64,000 nucleotides of DNA from Myxococcales bacterium (GTDB lineage Bacteria; Myxococcota_A; Bradymonadia; UBA7976; UBA1532), in NCBI GenBank assembly GCA_020633465.1, contig JACKDN010000029.1, positions 1 to 64,000 on the forward strand, in the 5' to 3' direction. Below the pieces are notes generated by a model that searched no databases, was not told the origin of the DNA, and saw nothing but the letters and a program-made list of their open reading frames with translations. The position numbers and the translations under genes were made by a program. Shown piece by piece: positions 18,037 to 27,200 of this stretch (the stretch's first letter is position 1; each line of letters begins with the position of its first letter).

Positions 18037-18843
18037 TCACCACGCGGCGCAGTCGGGGCAGGTGGGGTCCAGCATCGGGCGGTGGGACGTGACCTCGAAG
18101 GTGGCGACCTCGACGACGTGCAGGGCGTAGACGCCGCGCGGCTGTTCGGGCGCGGCGAGGGCCGACGCCTTCCAGCGGACGAGGGCCGCGACGACGTCGA
18201 GGCCGGCCTCGGGGAAGGGCGTGGGGCGCAGGCCGGCGGGGCCCAGGTCGCCGTCGCGCAGGGCGTCGAGCAGCTCGGGTGTGGGCGACAGGCGGCGGAA
18301 GTGGCGGTCGATGCAGGTGATGCACGGCCCCGCGTCGGGCAGCAGCACGGGGCCGACGTAGGCGCGCGCGAGGGGCGCGGTGCTGACCCACAGCCAGGGC
18401 TCGCCGGCGGCCCGGCGCGCGCGGCCGAAGGCGCCCGCGGCCGCGTAGTCGAGGGTGTCCTGGCAGAGCACCGGGAGCGTTCCGACGGTGTCTTCGCCGA
18501 GGTCGGTCAAGCGTTGGACCAACGCGGGCGCGCCCTGCGGCGCCAGGCGGAGCGGCGCGGTCACCGAGAGCGTCCCCGCGGCGTCGACCAGGACGCGCTC
18601 GCCGTACAGATCGAGCACCAGGGCGCGGGCGGCGTCGCGGTGCGCCGCCTCGACCGCGACGAGGGCGTCCCCCACCCGCGCGCCCGCCTCGAAGGCGTCG
18701 AGCAGCGGCGGCCCCCAACGCTCGATGGCGTCGCCGCGCAGCGTGTAGCGGAACGCTTCGCCGGCGACCAGGCGCAGCACGCCCGGCGCGCGGACGACGG
18801 TGAAGGGCAGCGCCAGCCGCGCCCGCCGATCCTCGACGCTCAC
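18037..18843 (-). CDS. TOMM E1-like/leader-peptide-binding cyclodehydratase partner (SagC-like, ocin-ThiF type)
   Basis: A 268-residue protein resembling the C partner of azoline-forming cyclodehydratases. The N-terminal ~80 residues look like the RiPP recognition element (winged-helix peptide clamp) and the remainder is a reduced ThiF/E1-like domain. It keeps the structural zinc cysteines: C174-x-x-C177 in GPCITCIDRHF and C262-x-x-C265 at the C-terminus (CPDC). No nucleotide-binding GxGxxG is evident, as usual for this partner. Its job would be to hold the precursor leader and present the core to YcaO. Start GTG 18843 lies 24 bp after the SRPBCC stop. The match is by domain pattern; the zinc motif plus adjacent YcaO and SagB genes make it convincing. 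Confidence 0.85.
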   Translation of the reverse strand: MSVEDRRARLALPFTVVRAPGVLRLVAGEAFRYTLRGDAIERWGPPLLDAFEAGARVGDALVAVEAAHRDAARALVLDLYGERVLVDAAGTLSVTAPLRLAPQGAPALVQRLTDLGEDTVGTLPVLCQDTLDYAAAGAFGRARRAAGEPWLWVSTAPLARAYVGPVLLPDAGPCITCIDRHFRRLSPTPELLDALRDGDLGPAGLRPTPFPEAGLDVVAALVRWKASALAAPEQPRGVYALHVVEVATFEVTSHRPMLDPTCPDCAAW

Positions 18844-18867
18844 GCTGGGATACTCACGCTGGAACGC

Positions 18868-19479
18868 TCACTCGGCGGCGACCCCACCCAACGCGCGCAG
18901 GACGCGCGGCAGGTTGTCGCGCAGGACGACCTTGACGACGAAGTCGGGCAGGTAGGCCACGCGGGCGTCGAGCAGGTACTCGACGCGGGTGCGTTCGGGC
19001 GCCAACGCCTCGAGGTGCCAGCCGCCGCGCGTGGCGAAGCGTTCGTCCGCGGCGTCCCAACGCACCGTGCGGACGCCGCCCTCGGCCGTGTGCTCGAGCA
19101 CGAGGTCGAGGGGAAAGCGCATCAACCAGAAGACCACGGCGCCCTTCAGCGTGACCGGCCCGGGCGCGACCCCCTCGAGGGTCTCGATGTCGAAGCGATA
19201 GAAGACGCTGTCGAAGGCTTGCGGCAGCTTCGCGTAGTCGGTGAGCGGGCCCCACAGCGAGTCGACGGAGCGTTCGAACACCGCGGCGCAGCGCACCGCC
19301 GTCTCGCCCTCGGCGCCGCCCGGCCAGGCGACGACCTGGCAGCGAACCCCTTGGTCGGGCTGCGTCGGGTCGAAGGGCGTCGCGGCCACGCGTGTGCCGC
19401 GCACGTACGCGATGGCGACCGTCGAGACGGCCAGCACCACCAGGCCGACCGCGACCAGCCGGCGGCGACCGGGGCTCAC
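18868..19479 (-). CDS. Membrane-anchored SRPBCC (START-like) protein in TOMM operon
   Basis: A 203-residue protein. One N-terminal membrane helix (RLVAVGLVVLAVSTVAIAY) is followed by a polyketide cyclase/START-like domain (VFERSVDSLWGPLTDYAKLP, then VVFWLMRFPLDLVLEH, and a long C-terminal helix VVKVVLRDNLPRVLRALG). SRPBCC folds bind hydrophobic ligands in a deep pocket. GTG 19479 overlaps the stop of the poly-Cys gene (GTGA), so both are translated together. In this context it might bind or chaperone the hydrophobic azole product, or act in self-protection; that is inference. It is not part of any known SLS cluster that I can name. Confidence 0.7.
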   Translation of the reverse strand: MSPGRRRLVAVGLVVLAVSTVAIAYVRGTRVAATPFDPTQPDQGVRCQVVAWPGGAEGETAVRCAAVFERSVDSLWGPLTDYAKLPQAFDSVFYRFDIETLEGVAPGPVTLKGAVVFWLMRFPLDLVLEHTAEGGVRTVRWDAADERFATRGGWHLEALAPERTRVEYLLDARVAYLPDFVVKVVLRDNLPRVLRALGGVAAE

Positions 19480-19934
19480 AGAAGGCCCAGGATGGGCAGC
19501 ATCGCGAGCAGACCGATCACGGTGCCCGCGAAGGTGTATCCCAGATAGCGGCGCAACGCCCGCCGCTGCGCGCGCTCGGGGTCGGCGAAGACGCGGACCG
19601 CGTAGAGCAGCCAGACGACCAGGCCGGCGCCGAACAGCGCCGCGGGCAGCGTCACCAGCGTGACCACCAGCGGCAGCGAGAGCGCGAGATCCACGGCCAC
19701 CCACGGCAGCACCGCCAGCACCACCAAAGGCCACAGCCGCCGGCGCACCTCGGGCCCGACGCCCGTGCCGTCGTCGCGCAGCGCCACCACGCCGCCGACG
19801 ACCGCCCCGACCGACGTGAGGCAGCAGCACGAACAACAGCAGCAGCAGGTGCAGCACACCGAGGGCATGACCACCGACTGGGGGCCGCGCTCGGGCGGGT
19901 GGCGCTCGATGGACACACGAGGGGCGTCGCTCAT
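19476..19934 (-). CDS. Poly-cysteine membrane protein: candidate TOMM precursor fused to a membrane domain
   Basis: A 152-residue protein with an unusual layout. Residues 1-26 are a charged, leader-like segment. Residues 27-38 are CCTCCCCCSCCC, ten Cys, one Thr and one Ser. Next come LTSVGAVVGG, a polar stretch, and about three membrane helices (67-82, 84-110, 130-152). The Cys block strongly resembles the core of streptolysin S (CCCCC-TT-CC) and related cytolysins, in which exactly these residues become azoles. The codons mix TGC with TGT, so this is not a pure trinucleotide expansion. It lies directly upstream of the SRPBCC (4-bp overlap), E1-like, YcaO and SagB genes on the same strand. 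Known SLS precursors are about 50 residues and lack membrane helices, so a fused precursor would be new. Alternative: an acylated or metal-binding membrane protein unrelated to azole formation. Confidence 0.6.
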   Translation of the reverse strand: MSDAPRVSIERHPPERGPQSVVMPSVCCTCCCCCSCCCLTSVGAVVGGVVALRDDGTGVGPEVRRRLWPLVVLAVLPWVAVDLALSLPLVVTLVTLPAALFGAGLVVWLLYAVRVFADPERAQRRALRRYLGYTFAGTVIGLLAMLPILGLL

Positions 19935-19973
19935 GGCGGCGATGATGTCACCGCCTCGCGCGCGACGCCACGC

Positions 19974-21185
19974 TCATCCCGTGAAGCGCACCAGGAAGAA
20001 CTGGATCTCGTTGCCCTGCCCCAGCTCGAACAGGCCGTCGCGCTCGGTGCGGGCCTGGTCTCGGCGGGCCTGGGCGAAGGCGGGGGCGGCGTCGACGTCG
20101 TGGTCGGCGGCGACGTCGACGCACACGCGGGAGTGGCCGCCGTTGTTGCCGGGCGCGCCGGGGTGGTCGACGAAGAGCAGATCGCCGGGCAGGCACGTGC
20201 GCAGCAGCTCTTCGATCTCGGCCTGCTGCGTGGGGCCGGTGAGGGCGGTGGTCTCGTCGGCCGGATCGCGGTGGTCGAGGTGGCGCACCAGCGTCCAGCC
20301 GGGCAGCGCGGCCAGGCGCGGGCCGAAGCGCTCGGCGCGGGGATAGTGCATCGTGCGGTGGTGGCGGCTCCAGTAGAAGCGGGCGTCGGGCAGGCCCGCG
20401 AGGCCGAGCACCGCGCCCGCCAGGATGTTGCACTTCCAGTAGCCCTCGTTGGCCGTCTGCAGGCCGTAGCTGACGCCCCCCGGGGCCTCGAGCGTGCCGT
20501 CGCGGCTGGCCTTCACGCCGAAGTCGGTGGCCGTGTAGCGATAGGTGGCGCCGTCCACCTCGACCTCGAGCGGCGCCTCGGGCGTCGCCGCGACGATCGC
20601 CGTGGCGAGCTGGACGATGCGCCGCGCGCCCTCGCTGACCCGGGCCAGCGGCGGCAGCGGCGCGAACAGATCGGGCGCCGGCGTGTCGGCCAGGCGATCG
20701 AGCAGCGCCTCGGCGTCGGCGCGCCCGAAAGGGCCCGTGCCGGTGAGCCCGAAGGCGGCGCGGGCGGCGTCGACGGCGGCCAGCGTCTCGCGTCCCACGA
20801 CGCCGTCCACGCCCCAGACGCCCAGCCGCAGCGCCGCGGGCGCGCCGGGCAGCCGGGCGCCGACGGCCTGCAGCAGGCGCTGCGTCCAGCGGGCCGCGGC
20901 GTCGGCGTCGCCTTCGCCCACCGTACGATCACCCGCCAGCACGGGCGCGAAGTCGCCGTCGGCGCGGAGGGCGTCGACGCTGACCGGCGCGCCGACGTCG
21001 TCCGCGCGCAGCCCCGCTTCGACCAACGCCGTCCCCATCCCCTCGCCCAGCAGGTCGAGCCCCTGCGTGGCGATGGTGCGCAGGTCGCGCGCCGATCGCT
21101 CGCGCAACGCGCCCGCGTTCAGCGGCCCGAGGGGCAGCGGCCCCGCCTCGACGAGGTCACGGAAGAAGGTCGGCAGGCCCCCCAT
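19974..21185 (-). CDS. Papain-like (NlpC/P60- or CHAP-type) amidase with peptidoglycan-binding-like domain
   Basis: A 403-residue protein. Start ATG 21185 has AAGGAG upstream; an upstream GTG is less likely. Residues about 95-160 look like a peptidoglycan-binding (PG_binding_1) module (WGVDGVVGRETLAAVDAARAAFG). The C-terminal part has a candidate nucleophile in WKCNILAGAVLGLAG, then PGDLLFVDHPG and a GGHSRVCVDV histidine segment, the Cys-His order of NlpC/P60 and CHAP amidases. No signal peptide is seen. It is the first minus-strand gene, 40 bp ahead of the poly-Cys gene, and probably the start of the operon. It may cut cell wall, or cleave the leader of the modified product; the second idea is inference. 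It is divergent (90 bp) from the helicase gene. Confidence 0.65.
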   Translation of the reverse strand: MGGLPTFFRDLVEAGPLPLGPLNAGALRERSARDLRTIATQGLDLLGEGMGTALVEAGLRADDVGAPVSVDALRADGDFAPVLAGDRTVGEGDADAAARWTQRLLQAVGARLPGAPAALRLGVWGVDGVVGRETLAAVDAARAAFGLTGTGPFGRADAEALLDRLADTPAPDLFAPLPPLARVSEGARRIVQLATAIVAATPEAPLEVEVDGATYRYTATDFGVKASRDGTLEAPGGVSYGLQTANEGYWKCNILAGAVLGLAGLPDARFYWSRHHRTMHYPRAERFGPRLAALPGWTLVRHLDHRDPADETTALTGPTQQAEIEELLRTCLPGDLLFVDHPGAPGNNGGHSRVCVDVAADHDVDAAPAFAQARRDQARTERDGLFELGQGNEIQFFLVRFTG

Positions 21186-21274
21186 GGCAGACTCCTTTGC
21201 CCGGTGCGCCCGCAGCTTCGCCCCCGCCCGGTCGGCCGTCAACGCCCGTGCGCCGGCGCTCCGTTGGAGCTACA

Positions 21275-24200
21275 GTGGCCCGGCCGCTCTCCTCGAGGCG
21301 CGGCGGGCGGAGGGTCGTGCGACACGATGCCATCGATGATGACGCGCCGGCTGCGCTCGCCGGCGTCGACGTCCAGACGACCTGGGCGCCGCTGCTGGTC
21401 GAGGCGCTGCCCATCGCCGGCCTCGCCCTGCAGCACGTCGGCGTGCCGCTCGTCGCCTCGGTCACGCTGATCAACCCGACCGACGACGACTGGGCCGATC
21501 TCACCCTGTCGCTGACGGTCGAGCCGGCCTTCGCGGAGGCGGCGACGCTGCGCCTGTCCCACCTGGCCGCCGGCACGTCCCACACCTTCGAGCGGCCCGC
21601 GCTGGCCCTGGCGCCGGGCTTCCTGGCCGCGCAGGACGAGCGGACCGAGGGCCGCCTGATCGTCACGGCGGCGACCCCCGAGCGGCAGGTCGCCCGCACG
21701 GTGGCGCCGGTGAGCGTCCTGCCGCCGGCGCACTGGCCCGGCGGCTGGGTGCTGCCCGAGCTGCTGGCCGCGTGGGTGCGCCCCAACAGCAAGGCGCTGC
21801 CGCCGCTCTTGCGCGACGCCGCCGACCGCCTGGCGCGGGCCACCGAGCGCGCCAGCCTGGACGGCTATCAGTCGCGCGATCCGCGGCGCGTGTGGGCGAC
21901 GGCGAAGGCGCTGTACGAGGCGCTGCAGGCGCGCGGGGTGAAGTACATCAACCCGCCGGCCAGCTTCGAGCAGAGCGGCCAGAAGGTGCGCACGCCGACG
22001 CAGGTGATCGACGAGGGGCTGGGCACCTGCCTCGACCTGGCCGTCGTGCTGGCCGCCCTGCTCGAGCAGTGCGGGCTGAACGCGTTCGTCGTGCTGGTGG
22101 CGGGGCACGCCTTTCCCGGCGTGTGGCTGACCGACTTCTCGCTGCACGAGCCGGTGCACGACGATCCGCTGCCGCTGCGCAAGCGCGTCGATCTGGGCGA
22201 GGCGCTGGTGTTCGACAGCTCGCCGGTGACCGAGGGGGTGCCCTTCGACGAGGCCCGGCGGGGCGCCGAGGCGATGCTGCGGGCGACCGACACCTTCCGC
22301 TACGTCGTCGACGTGGCCGCGGCGCGACGCTGGGGCACGCGACCGCTGCCCGGCGACGGGGGCGAGGCCCTCGCCAGCGAGGCGCCCCGCGCGGCGGACG
22401 CGCCCGCGGAGGACGAGGCGGCGCCCCCCGATCGGTGGCTGGCCGACCGCCCCGAGGCGGCGGCCAGCGCGCGGACGCGGCTGGACCGCTGGGCGGGGCG
22501 GCTGCTGGATCTGACGCTGCGCAACCGCCTGCTGAACCTGCGCCCGGGCAAGCGCTTCGTCGACCTGCGCTTCGTCGACGGCGCGCTCATCGAGCGCGGG
22601 CTGGCCGGGGGCGAGGTGTTCGAGCTGCTGCCGCGGCCGGCGCCGAGCCGGATCGCGGGCGAGGGGCTGTCGGCCGAGGCGCTCGAGGCGCGGCGGGAGG
22701 AGCAGGCGCGCGCGCTGGCCGCCGAGGGGTTGCCGTCGGGGCGCCTGCTGACCGATCACCCGCCCGCCGACCTGGACGCGCGGCTGCTCGAGCTGTACCG
22801 CCGCGCGCGCACCACCCTGCTCGACACCGGCACGGTGACGCTGTACCTGGGCGTCGGCCTGCTGCGCTGGCGCGAGGCCGACGACGTGCCGCGCGACGCC
22901 CCGCTGGTGCTGGTGCCGGTGCAGCTCGAGCGCCCGCCGCGCGGGGCGCCCTGGCGGCTGAAGGCGGCCGACGAGGAGACCCGCATCAACGTCACCCTGC
23001 TGCACAAGCTGCGGCAGGTGCTGGGGCTGGACACGGCGTCGCTCGAGGTGACGCCCACCGACGGCGCCGGCGTGGACGTGCCCCTCATCGTGCGTCGCTT
23101 CCGCGCGCTGGTGCGCGACGTGGCCGGGCTGGAGGTGATCGACACCGCCTTCCTGGCCGAGTTCAGCTTCACCAAGTTCCTGATGTGGCTCGATCTCGAG
23201 GCCAAGCGCGACGCGCTGCTGGCCAACCCGGTGGTGCGGCACCTGTTCGATCCCGCCGAGGGCGGCTTCCCGCTCGAGGCGCCGCTGGTGACCGAGGACG
23301 CCCTCGACGCGGCGCGCGGGGCGGCCGACAGCGCCACGGTGATGGAGGCGGATCCCAGCCAGCTGCAGGCGGTGCTGGCGGCGGCGGACGGGTCGAGCTT
23401 CGTGCTGCAGGGGCCGCCGGGCACGGGCAAGAGCCAGACCATCGCCAACCTGATCGCGCACGTGCTGGGCGCCGGGCGCACGGTGCTGTTCGTCAGCGAG
23501 AAGATGGCCGCGCTGGACGTCGTGCAGCGGCGGCTCGAGCGCGTGGGGCTGGGGCCGTTCTGCCTCGAGCTGCACGCGCACCAGGCCAGCCGGCGGGGCG
23601 TCGTCGAGCAGCTCAAGACCAGCTTCGCGCACGCCGAGCGGCAGGCGCCGGCGGACTGGGAGGCGCTGACCGACGCGCTGGACGCCGCCCGGGACGTGCT
23701 GAACGCGCACGCGGCGCGGCTGCGCGCGCCGACGCCCTTCGGCGAGACGACGCGCGGCGTGCTGGCGTCGATGTTCGGCGGCGACGGGCCCGCGGCGATC
23801 GACCTGCCGGGGCTGGACTTCGGGGCGCTGGACGCCGCGCAGGTCGAGGCCGCGCGGGCGGCGTGCGGGCAGGCGGCCGTGGCGCTGGCCGACGTGGGAT
23901 CGCTGTTCGAGCACCCCTGGCGGGCCGCGCGGGCGACGTCGTGGACGCCGGGGTGGGCGCGCGAGGTGACGACGGCGGTGCGGGCGCTGGGCGCCGCGAC
24001 CGAGGCGCTCGACGCGGCGGCGCGCCGGGCCGCCGACATCCTGCACCTGCCCGGGCCGCCGGCCACGCCGGCCGAGCTGGACGACGTCGTCGGCGTGGCC
24101 GAGCGTTTGGTGACCACGCCGGCGCCGCCCGCCGCGCTGGTGGCGCCGGACGATCACCGCGCGCGGCTCGAGCGCCTGCGAGCCTGGGCCGAGCGCGGCG

Positions 24201-27200
24201 CGCAGGTGGCCGCCGAGCGCGCGGCGCTGCGGGCGACCTGGCGTGACGATCTGCTGGCCGAGGATCTGGACGGGCTGCACGCCCGCTACGCGCGCTGGGC
24301 GCAGGCCTTCTTCCTGTTGGCGTTCGTGATGTTGTGGTCGGCGCGGCGGGCGCTGGGCCGGGTGGCGCAGGGGCGCCTGCCCGGCGCGACGGCGGTGCGC
24401 GACGACCTGGCGCGGGCGCGCGCGTTGCGCGCCGACCTCGCCGAGGTGCAGAGCTGGGACGCGGACGCGCGGGCGTGGCTGGGCGCGCGGTGGGCGGGCG
24501 CCGACACCGACTGGGCGGCCGTGCGCGGGCTGTGCGACTGGACCGAGGCGCAGCACCGGACGCTCTTGGCGTGGTCCGAGGCGGCCGACCGCGGGGCGGC
24601 GCTGGCGCGGGTGCGCGAGCTGGCGACGGCGCGCGCCGAGCTGGTGCAGCCGGGGGCGCGCTGCACGACGAGCTGCAGGCGCTGGGCGCCGCGCGGGCGG
24701 CCTGGCAGGCGGCGGGCGATCGCGTGGCTTCGCTGCTGGATCTGGATCGCGAGGCGGCCTGGGGCGCGGCGCCCACGCCGGCCGCGGTGCTGCGCTGGTG
24801 GACGCCGCCGAGGACGCCGGCGAGCGGCTGCGCCTGTGGTGCGCCGCCGCCGTCGCGATCCGGTCGCTGCGCGCGGCGGGGCTGGGCGCGTGGCCGAGCG
24901 GGCGCTGGACGGCGACGTCGCGCCCGCCGATCTGGAGGCCGTCGCCGAACGCTCCCTGCGCGCCGGCTGGTGGGACGCGCACCTGGACGCCGAGCCGGCG
25001 CTGGCGGGCTTCCGCGGGCTGACGCACGACGCGCTGATCGAGCGGTTCCGCGCGCTGGATCAGCAGGTGATCGCGCGCGCTCGCGAGGCCACCGCCGCCC
25101 GCCTCGCCGCGCGCGTGCCGCCCCTGCACGGCCCCGGCGACGAGCTGGCGCTGCTGCGCCGCCAGATGCAGCTCAAGGCGCGGCACATGCCCATCCGCCA
25201 GCTCTTCGGCCGGGTGCCGACGCTGCTGCGCCGCCTGAAGCCCTGCGCGCTGATGTCGCCGTTGTCGGTGGCGCAGTTCCTCGATCCCACGCTCGAGGGC
25301 TTCGACGTGGTGGTCTTCGACGAGGCCAGCCAGATCCCGCCCTGGGACGCGGTGGGCGCCATCGCGCGCGGGCGCCAGGTGATCATCGTCGGCGACAGCA
25401 AGCAGCTTCCGCCGACGACCTTCTTCGATCGCGGGGGCGACGAGGAGGCCGAGCAGATCGACGACGAGGATCTCGAAGAGACCGAGAGCATCCTCGACGA
25501 GGCCGTGGCGGCGGGGCTGCCGACGCTGCGCCTGGGGTGGCACTACCGCAGCCGCCACGAGAGCCTGATCGCCTTCTCGAACCGGCACTACTACGACGGC
25601 GAGCTGCACAGCTTCCCCAGCGCAGACGACGCGCTGCGTGGGCGCGGCCTGGAGTGGGCGCCGGTGCCGGACGGCTTCTACGACCGGGGCGGCAGCCGCA
25701 CGAACCGGGGCGAGGCCGAGGCGGTGGTGGCCGAGATCCGGCGGCTGGCGGCGCTGCCCGAGAGCGAGCGGCCGACCGTCGGCGTCGTGACCTTCAGCGT
25801 CCCGCAGCAGCGGCTGATCGAGGATCTGCTGGACGAGGCGGCGGCCGCCGAGCCTGCCCTCGCGGCCTGGCTGACCGAGGGAGACGACGAGCCGCTGTTC
25901 GTGAAGAACCTCGAGAGCGTGCAGGGCGACGAGCGGGACGTGATGCTGTTCAGCGTGGGCTACGGGCCCGACGCCAGCGGGCGCGTGACGATGAACTTCG
26001 GCCCGCTGAACCGGCAGGGCGGCGAGCGGCGGCTGAACGTGGCGATCACGCGGGCGCGCGAGCGGCTGGTGGTGTTCAGCACGCTGCGGCCGACGCAGAT
26101 CGACCTGGCGCGAACGCGCGCCCTGGGCGTGCGGCACCTGCGCGACTTCCTGGCGTTCGCCGAGGCGCAGACGCCGTCCATGGACGGGGCCGAGGGCGTC
26201 GCGGCGCGGCCGACGCGCGCCGAGACGGCCTTCGAGGCCGAGGTGAGCCGCTTCCTGACCGACCTGGGGCACGTCGTCCACCCGCGCGTGGGCCGGGCCG
26301 GCTACCGGGTGGATCTGGCGGTGGGCGATCCGGCGCGCCCGGGCGCCTACGTGCTCGCGATCACCTGCGACGGGCCGACCTATCACGACTGCGCCGTGGC
26401 GCGGGCGCGCGATCGGCTGCGCGAGGCGGTGCTCGAGTCGCTGGGCTGGCGCACGTGCCGGGTGTGGGCGACCGACTGGTGGTACGAGCGGCCGAAGGCC
26501 GAGGCGCGGCTGAAGGCGGCGGTCGACGCCGCGCTGGCGGCGGCGTCGGCGCCGGTGTTCGAGATGCCCGCGCCGCGGATCGCGGCCAGCGCGGCCGCGT
26601 CCATCGACGTCGACGCGGCGCTGGCGGCCGGAGCGCCCGCACAGATGCCCGACCTGCCCGCCGACTGCGCGCCCTGGCCCGGCCTGCCCGCGATCACCGG
26701 CGGCGCCAAGGAGGCCTTCTACGAGGACGCGTCGACCGCGCGCCTGCGCGCCGATCTGGCCCGCATCGCGCACCGCGTGGGGCCGGTGCAGCGCGAGGCC
26801 GCCTACCGCCACGTGGTCCAGGCCTGGGGCTTCGGCAGCCTGGGCCGCCGCATCGTCGAGCGGCTGGACGCCGTGGTGGAAGCCGCCGCCGATCCGCACG
26901 TCGCCGACGACGCCCTGTGGCCCGACCCCGGCGCCCCGGACGCGTGGACCGCGTTCCGTCCCGGCGCGCCCGACGGCCCCGCCCGGGCCGCCGACGAGCT
27001 GCCGGTGGCCGAGGTCGCCAACGCCGCCCGCTGGATCGTCGAGCAGGGCGTGTCGATGTCGCGCGACGCCGCGGTCGTGGCCCTCGCCCAGCTGTTCGGC
27101 TTCGGTCGCGCCGGCGCCAAGGTGCGCCGCCGCATGGAGGCCGGCATCGACCGCGCGGCGGCGCGCGGCGCGGTGGCGCTCGACGGCGATCGGCTGAGGG

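Noticed and set aside
16471..19548. 1025-codon plus-strand frame across the TOMM genes
   Set aside because: Shadow of four minus-strand genes with strong family motifs.
19820..19860. Poly-Cys block explained as a simple trinucleotide expansion
   Set aside because: Codons mix TGC and TGT and are broken by ACC and TCG at positions equal to Thr/Ser; not a pure microsatellite, although expansion may have helped create it.
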